A stretch of 15,273 nt of DNA from Candidatus Solibacter sp. (GTDB taxonomy: Bacteria > Acidobacteriota > Terriglobia > Bryobacterales > Bryobacteraceae): positions 1 to 15,273 of the forward strand of contig JADGNT010000025.1 in NCBI GenBank assembly GCA_017883345.1. The letters run 5' to 3'. Under the pieces are notes generated by a model that worked only from the letters and a program-made list of their open reading frames with translations, had not been told where the DNA came from and did no database searches. The position numbers and the translations under genes are program-made. Positions 1 to 7,031 of the stretch are shown piece after piece; the stretch's first letter is position 1; every line of letters begins with the position of its first letter.

Positions 1-419
1 AGCGATTCGTCGAACCCCGTCGTGTGGTGGGTCAACTGCTGCAAGCCTTGGCCGCGCTCCAGCCAGCCGGTGGACCGGTAGAAGGTGCCGGGGTTGTCCG
101 CAAAGTAGGCCTGATAGCGCTCGTGGCTGCCCAGCAGCAGGGCGATGCAATCGTGCGCGCGTGGCAGCACCAGGCGCGTATGCCGCGCGGTCAACCCCTC
201 GAGCCCGTTGCCGCACAGCCCGTAGCCCAGCAGAATCGCCTGGTACACGCCTTCGGGCGTGCGGTCCACCGCTTCCTGAATCTTCGCCGCCATCGGCTTA
301 CCGCCCAGGTCGTGCAGTCCCTTGGGCAGAAACTCCACGTCCACCTGGTGCGGCGAATGCGCGCAAGCATGGCACATTTCGCGGAACAGAACTTCGCAAC
401 CGATCAGCTTGAGGCGCAT
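1..419 (-). CDS. DUF1638-family protein, C-terminus cut off by the window edge
   Basis: About 139 codons are visible, running off the left edge with no stop. The reading begins MRLKLIGCEVLFREMC and contains GYGLCGNG (residues 65-72) and LPRAHDCIALLLGS (85-98), the signature stretches I associate with the DUF1638 family. Cysteines lie at 8, 16, 19, 69 and 91, and C16/C19 form a CxxC-type pair, so metal binding is possible but not shown. DUF1638 genes are commonly found beside corrinoid-dependent methyltransferases in anaerobes and methanogens; the biochemical role was not settled to my knowledge. Here it is the third gene of the operon, starting 21 nt after the corrinoid protein's stop. I chose ATG at 419; no strong Shine-Dalgarno precedes it and an in-frame TTG lies four codons upstream. 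Family call fairly sure, function unknown. Confidence 0.8.
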   Translation of the reverse strand, partial: MRLKLIGCEVLFREMCHACAHSPHQVDVEFLPKGLHDLGGKPMAAKIQEAVDRTPEGVYQAILLGYGLCGNGLEGLTARHTRLVLPRAHDCIALLLGSHERYQAYFADNPGTFYRSTGWLERGQGLQQLTHHTTGFDES

Positions 420-440
420 TGGGCACTCACGCAACTACCC

Positions 441-1073
441 TCATACAACCACCAGTTTGCGCGCCAGCGCTACCGCGCCCGCGGCGCTTTCGCTGTAACC
501 GTCGGCGCCGATCGCGTCGGCGTACTGCTGCGTTACCGGCGCACCGCCCACCATGATCTTCACCTGCTCGCGCAATCCCGCGGCCTGGAAGGCGTCGACG
601 GTAGTTTTCATCGACGGCATGGTCACCGTGAGCAGCGCCGAGAGCGCCACCAGGTTGGCATGGCGCGCGGTGGCCGCCTCGATGAAGCGCTCCGGCGCCA
701 CGTCCGCGCCCAGGTCGATCACCTCGAAGCCGCCGCCTTCCAGCATCGACGCCACCAGGTTCTTCCCGATGTCGTGCAGATCGCCCTTTACCGTCCCAAT
801 CACCACGCGCCCCACCGGCTCGGCGCCCGCCGCCGCCAGCAACGGGCGGACGATCTCCATCGAGGCCTTCATGGCGCGCGCCGAAAGCAGCATCTCGGGC
901 ACGAAGTACTCCTCGCACTCGAAGAGCCGGCCCACCTCGTCCATGGCGGGGACGAGGCATCCGACGATGGTGAGCGGCGCCACCCCTCTGGCGATGGCGG
1001 CGTGCGTCACGGCGGCCGCCGCCTTCCAGTCTCCCTCGATTACGGCTGCGTGCAGCTTCTCCAGATCAGGCAT
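441..1073 (-). CDS. Corrinoid (cobalamin-binding) protein of a methyl-transfer system
   Basis: A 210-residue protein of the MtaC/MtbC/MttC type, which carries a methyl group on cobalt between two methyltransferases in the cytoplasm. Residues 1 to about 85 match the helical cap domain (B12-binding_2). The remainder is a Rossmann-like B12-binding domain. The cobalt-ligand motif is clear: GDLHDIG at 97-103, with His100 as the expected lower axial ligand. SALLT (145-149) and VGG (175-177) are the usual nucleotide-loop positions. Length is normal for the family. The start at 1073 is favoured because GGAG lies six bases upstream. An in-frame ATG at 1085 would add four residues. The gene overlaps the end of the upstream UroD-like methyltransferase by 8 nt, which indicates translational coupling and a shared substrate pathway. 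The methylated substrate cannot be read from this protein. Confidence 0.93.
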   Translation of the reverse strand: MPDLEKLHAAVIEGDWKAAAAVTHAAIARGVAPLTIVGCLVPAMDEVGRLFECEEYFVPEMLLSARAMKASMEIVRPLLAAAGAEPVGRVVIGTVKGDLHDIGKNLVASMLEGGGFEVIDLGADVAPERFIEAATARHANLVALSALLTVTMPSMKTTVDAFQAAGLREQVKIMVGGAPVTQQYADAIGADGYSESAAGAVALARKLVVV

Positions 1074-2343
1074 GCGCAACTCCATTGAATTCATGCACGG
1101 CACGCAGCATGGCGACGATGTTCTCCACCGGAGTGCCGGCCTGCAGGTTGTGGATCGAATTGAACACGAACCCGCCGCCGGGCGCGAAGATCTGGCAGCG
1201 GCGCAACACTTCCTCCCGCACCTCTTGCGGCGTACCGAAAGGCAGGGTCTTTTGGGTATCCACGCCTCCGCCCCAGAACACCAGGCGCGAACCATACTTG
1301 CGCTTCAATTCGGCCGGCTCCATACCCGCCGCCGAACACTGCACCGGGTTGACGATATCGAACCCGGCCTCGATGAAGCTCTCAAAGAACCGCTCCACGC
1401 TGCCACAGGAATGTTTGAAACACTTCCAGGCGGTATTGGCGTGCACCCAGCCGTTGACGCGCTGGTAGTAGGGGAACCACAGTTCGCGAAAGGTCGGAAC
1501 GGAGCAGAACGCCGAAGTCTGCGTGCCGAAATCGGTGCCGCAGACGAACATGCAGTCCACCGCGTCGCCGATGCGGGCGTGGATGCGCGCCAGGTTCTCC
1601 ATGCCGATTTCGCACTGGCGCTCGAAGATGCGGTGGATGTAGCCGCGCCGCGTGCGCGTCGACATGTACCACTCCGTGACGTCGCGGATGCCTTTCGGGT
1701 TTTTCAGAAACGGCGCGGGCACCAGCGCGATGTCGCCGAAAGCCGTGCCGCCGAACGTCGCCGCCACACCGTAGCCGCCCCCGCACGCCGTGCGCACGGA
1801 GCACTCGATATGGTCCAGGTCCGCTTCGGAAACGGGGGCGAACTCTTCCAGGTTGTCCGCCGGGTCGAGCTTCTCGTCGTCGATCTCGGGCTGCCGGACG
1901 ATGCTGTCGAAGAAGGCGCTGCCCAGGGGCATGCGCCCGCTCGGCGCCGCCGTTCGATCGCCCTCGGGATAGATCAGGATGTCGCCGTTCGGCTCCGTCC
2001 TGGTCCGGAAATCGCCGGGCACCAGCACATCCAGGCCGCGGAAATTCCACTCTTTCCAGCCCGCGGCGGGAAAGCCGAACATCGTCTTGCGCGGGAACAC
2101 GCCGGTGACGTCGAGTCCCATCGCCGCGCGCAGATCGTCCTCCACCAGGCCCAGCATCTGGTAGGGCTCGTGCACCTTCACCGGCCCCGGGGCCAGCCCG
2201 TAGTGGTGGCGCAACGCCGCCACGCAACTGACGTGAATGCCGGTTACCGAGGTGCTCCCAAAATCCAGCGGAATCCGATCCGGCTGGCGGTGTTCCAGGG
2301 CAGTGCGCAACCTGTCCCGCGAAGTGACGCTGGTGTGGCTCAA
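1066..2343 (-). CDS. UroD-like (MtaA/CmuA-type) methyltransferase, substrate unknown
   Basis: A 425-residue protein of the uroporphyrinogen decarboxylase superfamily, in the branch that moves methyl groups to or from corrinoid proteins. Visible landmarks are the N-terminal SRDRLRTALEHRQPDRIPLD (8-27), the probable zinc-site HSCGS (311-315, His311 and Cys313), a further Cys336 in NPVQCSA, WGGGVDTQ (357-364) and the C-terminal FNSIHNLQAGTP (394-405). True UroD is about 350 residues and lacks this zinc motif, so haem synthesis is unlikely. The product overlaps the corrinoid gene by 8 nt, so it is probably methyltransferase I or II for that protein. I use TTG at 2343 because the family N-terminus begins close to here and no ATG or GTG lies nearby in frame. 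No Shine-Dalgarno is visible. A TATAAAT sequence just upstream hints at a leaderless transcript. Substrates known in relatives include methoxylated aromatics, methylamines and chloromethane; none is identified here. Confidence 0.88.
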   Translation of the reverse strand: MSHTSVTSRDRLRTALEHRQPDRIPLDFGSTSVTGIHVSCVAALRHHYGLAPGPVKVHEPYQMLGLVEDDLRAAMGLDVTGVFPRKTMFGFPAAGWKEWNFRGLDVLVPGDFRTRTEPNGDILIYPEGDRTAAPSGRMPLGSAFFDSIVRQPEIDDEKLDPADNLEEFAPVSEADLDHIECSVRTACGGGYGVAATFGGTAFGDIALVPAPFLKNPKGIRDVTEWYMSTRTRRGYIHRIFERQCEIGMENLARIHARIGDAVDCMFVCGTDFGTQTSAFCSVPTFRELWFPYYQRVNGWVHANTAWKCFKHSCGSVERFFESFIEAGFDIVNPVQCSAAGMEPAELKRKYGSRLVFWGGGVDTQKTLPFGTPQEVREEVLRRCQIFAPGGGFVFNSIHNLQAGTPVENIVAMLRAVHEFNGVAHA

Positions 2344-2476
2344 CAGGCGATTTATAGCACGACTCGACCGCCACGCGCGCGGCGTCCCATCACTTGGGGT
2401 GCTGAAACGCTTTCGGGATCTTGGAAGATGGAGGGCTTGGAGGGCAACTTCACCCAGCAGGCAGCTCGAACCAGGA

Positions 2477-2764
2477 TTACGGGGCCCATTCGCCCGGTCG
2501 ATTCGGACCAGAAGACGTCATGAGCTGTCCAGGCGGAGCGGAACTGGGCCGTGACACGGCGGGAAGAATTGCAGTCGGCTGAGGATTCCTTTGCCACACT
2601 GCGGGCACAGTGATCACCGGCAGCAGTCCGCCGTAGGGAGTCAGATTCTTACCATTGAAGTCATAGGGCGTGGAAGCATTGATTTTATTGGGTTCGGGCG
2701 CAGCGTCTTGGGGGCCTTGCTTTACGGGCGTTTTGCGGCTATCCTTTTTTTTGTCTGTAACCAT
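2477..2764 (-). pseudogene. Truncated 5' remnant of an IS1380-like transposase
   Basis: A 95-codon open frame begins at ATG 2764, preceded by a perfect AAGGAGGT Shine-Dalgarno eight to nine bases upstream. The lysine-rich start and TPYDFNGKNLTPYGGLLPV (residues 32-50) resemble the N-terminus of IS1380-family DDE transposases. Those proteins are roughly 400-500 residues, so only about a tenth survives. Resemblance stops near residue 52 (about position 2608). The tail to the stop at 2477 is rich in proline and serine and looks like out-of-frame or unrelated sequence. The catalytic DDE region is absent, so it cannot encode an active transposase. Its 5' side faces the truncated TIGR03437 reading at 2836-3060, as expected if the element inserted into that gene and was later mostly deleted. 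Family assignment is from memory of the motif, hence moderate confidence. Confidence 0.6.
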
Positions 2765-2835
2765 TTGGGTGACCTCCTTGGGGTAGGTTCCGCGAAGCGA
2801 TAACTTCGCAAACTTCTGTTTTACCCCAATATTCT

Positions 2836-3060
2836 GTGGAAATCGAAAAGACCCCACTACCAAACTTGCCGGTCAGCGTCACCATTGGTGGGCAACTGAC
2901 ACAACTCCAATACTTCGGCGGTCCTCCCGGTGAGATTGCGGGTGTGATGCAGATCAATGCCGTGATTCCGAGCGGAATTCAGACCGGGAATGCGGTTCCC
3001 GTCGTTCTGCAAGTTGGGAATGTGACCCGTCAGGCCGGGGTGACGATAGCGGTTCGTTGA
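2836..3060 (+). pseudogene. C-terminal fragment of a TIGR03437-type exported protein
   Basis: The open reading ends at 3060. From about 2866 it matches the C-terminal domain typical of Solibacter-type proteins annotated as TIGR03437: LPVSVTIGG, then VMQINAVIP, then GNAVPVVLQVGNV and a closing VTIAVR. Complete members are long secreted or cell-surface proteins with a signal peptide and beta-rich domains, ending in this roughly 75-residue module. Here everything upstream is missing. The GTG at 2836 is only a nominal start with no Shine-Dalgarno, and the sequence before it belongs to the neighbouring transposase remnant. It is best read as the 3' stump of a gene broken by that element. The local bases are noticeably less GC-rich than the surrounding genes. 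Expression as a free peptide is unlikely. Confidence 0.75.
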
Positions 3061-3120
3061 CAGTCGCAGAGCCGCTATTTACTCTGCCGGCGGTTTTCCG
3101 CCCGCGATCATGTTCCGCGT

Positions 3121-4305
3121 TCAGCGCGCAGGCACGCCCGCTTCCCAACGCGCGGAGACTTTCTGAATTCTGGCCACGGCTTCCTTCAGCTTCTCCTGGG
3201 AATTGGCGTAGCTGAAGCGGATGTAGCCATCGCCGTACTCGCCGAAGCATCCTCCGTTGAGCCCGGCGACGCCGGCCTCATACAGCAGGTAATCGGCGAG
3301 TTCCCGGGAACTGACGCCCGTGCCCGTCACATTGGCAAAGGCGTAAAACGCTCCGCCCGGCAGAGCGCAACGGAATCCGGGAATCTGGTTCAGCCCGGCG
3401 ACAATGATGTCGCGGCGCCGGTGGAACTCGGCCACCATGGCGTCGATGCAATCGCGCGGCCCGGTGAGCGCCGCGAGGCCTGCGCGCTGCGTGAAACTCG
3501 CGGTGCACGAATTGGAGTTCACCATCAGCTTGTTGACCGCGTCCACCAGCCACTCCGGCATCACGCCGTAGCCCATGCGCCATCCGGTCATGGCGTAGGT
3601 CTTGGAGAAGCCGTCGAGGATGATCGTCTTCTCCAGCATTCCCGGGAACTCGGTGATCGACGCCGGCGGCTCGCCGTAGTAAATCTCCGAGTAGATTTCG
3701 TCGCTCAGCACCATCACATCGCGCTCGCGCAGCAGGTCCGCGATCGCCTTGAGGTCTGCGCGCGGGATCACGCCGCCAGTGGGATTTTGCGGCGAGTTGA
3801 GCACCACCATCTTGGTACGCTCCGTCAACAGGTGCTCGAAGAGGTTCAAGTCGAAACAGAAGCCGCGGCTCTCTTCCAGAGGCATGGGCACGGGGGTGGC
3901 GCCGCAAAAGCGGATCATCGATTCGTAGATGGGAAATCCCGGGTTGGGATAGACGACTTCGTCGCCCGGTTCGAGCAGCGCCAGCATGGGGAAGAAGATG
4001 ATCGGCTTGCCGCCGGGTACTACCGAGACGTGCCGCGGGCCCACCTGAATGCCGCGCGTGCGCGAAATGTGCGCGGCGATGGCTTCGCGCAATTCGGGCT
4101 GGCCCTGCGTGGGTCCATAGTGAGTCCAACCGTCGTCGAGCGCCTGCTTGGCGGCTTCGACCACATGGGGAGGAGTCGGGAAATCGGGCTCGCCGATTTC
4201 CAGGTGAATCACGCTGCGACCTTGCGCTTCCAGCGCACGGGCGCGCACCAGAACGTCGAAAGCCGATTCGACGCCGATGCGGGACATTCTCTCTGCGAGC
4301 TGCAT
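3121..4305 (-). CDS. Class I/II PLP-dependent aminotransferase (AspC-like, subgroup Ib)
   Basis: A 394-residue cytoplasmic fold-type I aminotransferase that moves an amino group from an amino acid to a 2-oxo acid. The N-terminal IHLEIGEPDFPTP (33-45) and THYGPTQGQPELR (61-73) are typical of the aspartate/Ib group. SPQNPTGG (171-178) contains the PLP-contacting Asn174, DEIYSEI (202-208) the PLP-contacting Asp202 and Tyr205, and FSKTYAMTGWR (233-243) the Schiff-base Lys235. YIRFSYA (361-367) supplies the carboxylate-binding Arg363. Length is normal. I start at ATG 4305 (MQLAERMS) because similarity begins there; the frame is open farther upstream, but that stretch runs into the repeat region. 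An AGGA lies about 12 nt upstream, which is weak. The gene stands alone, convergent with the TIGR03437 stump. Substrate specificity (aspartate, alanine, aromatic) cannot be fixed from the sequence alone. Confidence 0.92.
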   Translation of the reverse strand: MQLAERMSRIGVESAFDVLVRARALEAQGRSVIHLEIGEPDFPTPPHVVEAAKQALDDGWTHYGPTQGQPELREAIAAHISRTRGIQVGPRHVSVVPGGKPIIFFPMLALLEPGDEVVYPNPGFPIYESMIRFCGATPVPMPLEESRGFCFDLNLFEHLLTERTKMVVLNSPQNPTGGVIPRADLKAIADLLRERDVMVLSDEIYSEIYYGEPPASITEFPGMLEKTIILDGFSKTYAMTGWRMGYGVMPEWLVDAVNKLMVNSNSCTASFTQRAGLAALTGPRDCIDAMVAEFHRRRDIIVAGLNQIPGFRCALPGGAFYAFANVTGTGVSSRELADYLLYEAGVAGLNGGCFGEYGDGYIRFSYANSQEKLKEAVARIQKVSARWEAGVPAR

Positions 4306-4375
4306 AGTCGCTACAATTCCTGAACACCCCCAGCTTAACCGAAAGCACCTCGGGGTGGGGGTGCTAAAGCAAAAG

Positions 4376-4458
4376 GTGGGGCAGGCGGGGTACCCTCTGG
4401 GTCCGCCTGCCAACCGCGGACTCGATCAAGCGTTGGCAGGCGAAAGCGCCTGCCCCAC
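4376..4458. repeat. Nested palindromic REP-like repeat
   Basis: The ends are perfect 12-base inverted copies: GTGGGGCAGGCG at 4376-4387 and its complement at 4447-4458. Inside lies a second perfect 11-base pair: CGCCTGCCAAC at 4404-4414 and GTTGGCAGGCG at 4432-4442. All four arms share a GGCAGGCG core, so two alternative folds are possible. It sits between the divergent aminotransferase and sigma-factor genes and has no coding reading. The GTGGGGCAG end is shared with the repeats flanking the RAYT gene at 10425-11104, so a dispersed REP family is likely. Confidence 0.85.
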
Positions 4459-4504
4459 GTCCACTCCGTCGGTCCATGGTTTTTCGCCCCAGTCAAAGGG
4501 GGGG

Positions 4505-4510
4505 TAGAAT
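4505..4510 (+). promoter_or_regulatory. Possible -10 element upstream of the sigma factor gene
   Basis: TAGAAT lies about 55 bases before the chosen ATG of the sigma factor, after a G-rich run. No convincing -35 hexamer is present at 16-18 bases upstream; TTTTCG at 4481-4486 is a poor match. This is a visual match only. Confidence 0.22.
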
Positions 4511-4564
4511 GGCCTTAGCGCGGACCATCCGCTTTCCTATCCACGTTTTCCATGTTTCGGCGTC

Positions 4565-5131
4565 ATGTTTGGTAGGAAGCTAGTGGAAATCGCCGTTTGT
4601 AGACAGATGAGCGAAGTCGTGGAGCCCGGCCTGGAAGCGATAGACCGGCAAAACCGGTTTGTTTCTGAACACTTACGGCGGATCTTTGTGCAGATTTACC
4701 GGATTGTGGACAACGTCGCGGACGCCCAGGATCTGACGCAGGAAACCTTCATCAAGGCGCTGCAGCACCAGGAGCAGCTCAAGGACGAACAGAAGGCCGC
4801 GCACTGGTTGTCGAGAATCGCCACAAACACTGCGATCGACTTCCTGCGGCGCAATTCCCGCGCCACGTTTTGTGAAATCGACGAGGCTCCCGAGAGCCAC
4901 ACCGAAAGCCCGGAACAGGAACTGCTGCGCAGCGAGCATCGCGAATACCTGGAAGACGGATTGCGTCTGTTGAGCCCGCGCGAACGGCAGGCATTGTTGT
5001 TGCGCGATGTGGAAGGCTTGCCAGCGGAGGAAGTCGCGAGCATACTGGATTGCTCGAAGGCCACGGTGCGTTCGCATATTGCCAACGCGCGCACCAAGCT
5101 GCGGCGATACATGGAAAGAAGGAAGCGGTAG
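4565..5131 (+). CDS. ECF-type RNA polymerase sigma factor
   Basis: A 188-residue sigma-70 family protein of extracytoplasmic-function size, with only regions 2 and 4. Region 2 spans about 36-98. It includes IYRIVDNVADAQDLTQETF (44-62), the core-binding and -10-recognition helices. Region 4 spans about 133-184. LSPRERQALLLRDVEG (136-151) is followed by the helix-turn-helix around PAEEVASILDCSKATVRSHI (153-172). The acidic linker between them is normal. I use ATG 4565. A second in-frame ATG at 4607 would remove 14 residues that are not needed for the fold, and neither start has a clear Shine-Dalgarno. It lies 4 nt before a zinc-finger membrane protein, the usual sigma/anti-sigma arrangement, so it is probably held inactive at the membrane until a signal arrives. 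Targets unknown; ECF factors often control their own operon. Confidence 0.92.
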   Translation: MFGRKLVEIAVCRQMSEVVEPGLEAIDRQNRFVSEHLRRIFVQIYRIVDNVADAQDLTQETFIKALQHQEQLKDEQKAAHWLSRIATNTAIDFLRRNSRATFCEIDEAPESHTESPEQELLRSEHREYLEDGLRLLSPRERQALLLRDVEGLPAEEVASILDCSKATVRSHIANARTKLRRYMERRKR

Positions 5132-5135
5132 CCCC

Positions 5136-5699
5136 ATGAAACACCCGAGTCAGGAAGTTTTGGCATTGCACGCCGGCGGCGATCTGGGCTGGATGGCGCG
5201 GTGGAAGACCGCGCGCCACCTGGCGGGTTGCGAACGCTGCACCGCGGAAGTGGGCGCATTCGCCCGATTCCGCGAGACGCTGCCGCAACTGAACCAGATC
5301 CCCGAAGTACCGTGGAATCGCGTCGCGGCGGACATGCGCGCCAATATCCGCCTGGGGCTTGCCGCCGGCGAGTGCGTGCGGTCCAGCGACCGGCCATTGC
5401 GCGATTCCCCGCTGTTCACCGGCGCCCGCGCCACGCTGGCCCTGGCCAGCGTGCTGGCGCTGATGGTGACGGGTCTGATGCTGGAGGGTCCCGCGCCGAG
5501 CATGGCCAGCTCGAATGAGCCGATGGTGCAGGCCACGGTGAATGGAATTCAGAGCCGGTCCGGCGACCAGGCATTCGGGCTGATGCACTCCGGCGCGCGC
5601 AGCGTGACCTACACGGTAGGCGCGCAAGGAACCTTAGGAGCTCGTTACACGGACCCGGAAACGGGCAATGTCACGATGACGAAAGTATATGTGGAATAA
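5136..5699 (+). CDS. Membrane-anchored zinc-finger protein, probable anti-sigma factor
   Basis: A 187-residue protein with an N-terminal zinc-binding anti-sigma-like domain: HLAGCERC puts His28, Cys32 and Cys35 in the Hx3Cx2C pattern of ZAS/zf-HC2 proteins. One hydrophobic segment (about 98-117) should cross the membrane, leaving a periplasmic domain of roughly 70 residues rich in Gly, Ser and Thr. The best role is to bind the sigma factor encoded just upstream and release it on an envelope signal. This is inferred from domain and position. The start at ATG 5136 lies 4 nt after the sigma stop, with AGGAAG upstream. A longer open frame from 5007 only overlaps the sigma gene. The periplasmic half has no sensor domain I recognise. 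The 3' end overlaps the next gene by 11 nt, so all three genes are probably co-translated. Confidence 0.82.
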   Translation: MKHPSQEVLALHAGGDLGWMARWKTARHLAGCERCTAEVGAFARFRETLPQLNQIPEVPWNRVAADMRANIRLGLAAGECVRSSDRPLRDSPLFTGARATLALASVLALMVTGLMLEGPAPSMASSNEPMVQATVNGIQSRSGDQAFGLMHSGARSVTYTVGAQGTLGARYTDPETGNVTMTKVYVE

Positions 5700-6840
5700 C
5701 GTGAAAGCACTGACCGCGGCAATCGTGTTCCTGGGTGCGACGAGTCTGCTGGCACAGGACGCCGCAATTCCGCCCGGGGCCGTCAACATCAATCTGCCCG
5801 ACAATTCGCCGCTCGCGCTGAAATCGTTCACCATGGCCGATTCGCGCGCCACGGCGCGCGGCGCGGCGCTGGCGCTCGATCTGCACATGTCGGCGACGCT
5901 GGTCAACAACGGTCCGTATCGCATCCACGGCGTGACCCTGCGCGTAGTCGCCCAGGAAGTGACGCTCGGCGGCAAGGGCTCCGTCACCTATCCCAGCCTC
6001 AACGTGGGACCGGGCGAGACCTTCCAGGTGCGCATCGATATGCAGCTCATGCGCCCGTCGCAGGTCACCGGGGGGCCGCTGGTTCAGGTGGATCTGGACG
6101 GCGTGCTCTTCCAGGACCTGAGCTTCTTCGGCCCCGACCGCCTCAACTCGCGCCGCACCATGACCGCCTGCGAGAAGGAAGCGCAGCGCGACCGCGAACA
6201 TTTCAAGCGCATCCTGGCGCAAGCCGGCAGAACTGGCCTGCAGCGCGAAATGCTGGAGAGCATGGCGCGCCAGAGCGAAGTCTCGCAACTCGCCGTCACC
6301 GTGAAGCGCACCGGCCGCGCCGTGACCAGCGCCGCCATCGCGCCCGAGCACGACGCCGAGTTCGCCTTTCTGGAATTCCCCGATTCCCCGGTGAAGCCGA
6401 TGAACGGCTCGGCGCGGATCTCCGGCAACGAGGCGCGCACGCCGCGCATCGAAGTGCGCAACAGGAGCAACCGGCCCGTGAAGTATGTCGAGATGGGCTG
6501 GATTGTGAGCGACCCGTCGGGTAAACAGTACATGGCCGGATCGCTGCCGTCAGCCGATACCGACCTCATCCTGCCGCCCGGGCAGAGCGCCCGCCTCTTG
6601 CAGGAGACCACGCTCAGCTTCTCCGCCAAGGGCCAGCCCGTAAACGTGAGTAAGATGGTGGGCTTCGTCAACCAGGTGGAATTCGCCGACGGCAATATAT
6701 GGGTGCCCAACCGGCAAAACCTGGACAACGCGCTGCTGCTGAAGGTGCTCCCGCCCTCCGCCGAAGAGCAGCGCCTGACCGACATCTACCGCAAGCGCGG
6801 CGGCCTCGACGCGCTGGTCGCGGAGTTGAGCAAGTTCTAA
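5689..6840 (+). CDS. Exported protein of unknown function, third gene of the sigma operon
   Basis: A 383-residue protein with a clean signal peptide: a Lys near the start, a hydrophobic run at about 7-21 and a likely cut after SLLA at residue 22. No transmembrane segment follows, so the mature protein is probably periplasmic or secreted. I do not recognise a family. Residues 40-130 look beta-rich with alternating hydrophobic positions, resembling an immunoglobulin-like fold. About 160-205 is charged and helical (CEKEAQRDREHFKRI), and 245-350 is again beta-like. The end is helical (SAEEQRLTDIYRKRGG). ATG 5689 overlaps the anti-sigma gene by 11 nt. An in-frame GTG at 5701 would give a more typical signal peptide (VKALTAA) and avoid the overlap, so the start is uncertain. 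Context suggests an envelope function controlled with the sigma/anti-sigma pair. Confidence 0.78.
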   Translation: MWNNVKALTAAIVFLGATSLLAQDAAIPPGAVNINLPDNSPLALKSFTMADSRATARGAALALDLHMSATLVNNGPYRIHGVTLRVVAQEVTLGGKGSVTYPSLNVGPGETFQVRIDMQLMRPSQVTGGPLVQVDLDGVLFQDLSFFGPDRLNSRRTMTACEKEAQRDREHFKRILAQAGRTGLQREMLESMARQSEVSQLAVTVKRTGRAVTSAAIAPEHDAEFAFLEFPDSPVKPMNGSARISGNEARTPRIEVRNRSNRPVKYVEMGWIVSDPSGKQYMAGSLPSADTDLILPPGQSARLLQETTLSFSAKGQPVNVSKMVGFVNQVEFADGNIWVPNRQNLDNALLLKVLPPSAEEQRLTDIYRKRGGLDALVAELSKF

Positions 6841-6850
6841 AAGGAAAGCA

Positions 6851-6943
6851 GTTTCGCGCAAAGAACGCAAAGAGCGCAAAGAAAAACCACAGGGCTTTCT
6901 TGGCGCTCTGTTCTTTGCGCCCTTTGCGTTCTTTGCGCGAAAC
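6851..6943. repeat. 33-bp near-perfect inverted repeat of CGCAAAGAA units
   Basis: The left arm, 6851-6883, begins GTTTCGCGCAAAGAACGC. The right arm, 6911-6943, is its reverse complement with a single mismatch over 33 positions. Each arm holds three 9-base direct units close to CGCAAAGAA. The loop is 27 bases. It starts 11 nt after the stop of the exported-protein gene, so in RNA it would form a very long hairpin that could end or protect that transcript. Similar GCAAAGAACGCAAAG repeats are scattered in many unrelated genomes. Confidence 0.88.
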
Positions 6944-7031
6944 TATGTTTTACTAGCCTATGTTTCAAAATGCGCGGCTGGACCGCTTGTTTGCGGGGGC
7001 CGGCGGGCGCCGATCGGGCGAACGCGAAAAG

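Noticed and set aside
24..1088. A 354-codon plus-strand open frame
   Set aside because: It lies antisense to the DUF1638 and corrinoid genes and is rich in His, Arg and Ala, typical of a reversed high-GC reading. The minus-strand readings have clear family motifs.
553..2523. A 656-codon plus-strand open frame
   Set aside because: It is the longest open frame in the window but is antisense to two well-supported genes and shows no recognisable motif. High GC lengthens such shadows.
2352..2863. Small proteins in the region upstream of the methyltransferase
   Set aside because: The short frames overlap each other and are not conserved-looking; only the stretch encoding the transposase N-terminus can be supported.
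3089..3102. GGCGG-TTTT-CCGCC hairpin between convergent readings as a terminator
   Set aside because: The stem is only 5 bp with no T-run on either strand, so it is not distinguishable from chance in high-GC DNA.
6699..6956. Small open frame reading through the CGCAAAGAA repeat
   Set aside because: It overlaps the exported-protein gene and its C-terminal KNAKSAKK-type sequence is only the repeat translated.
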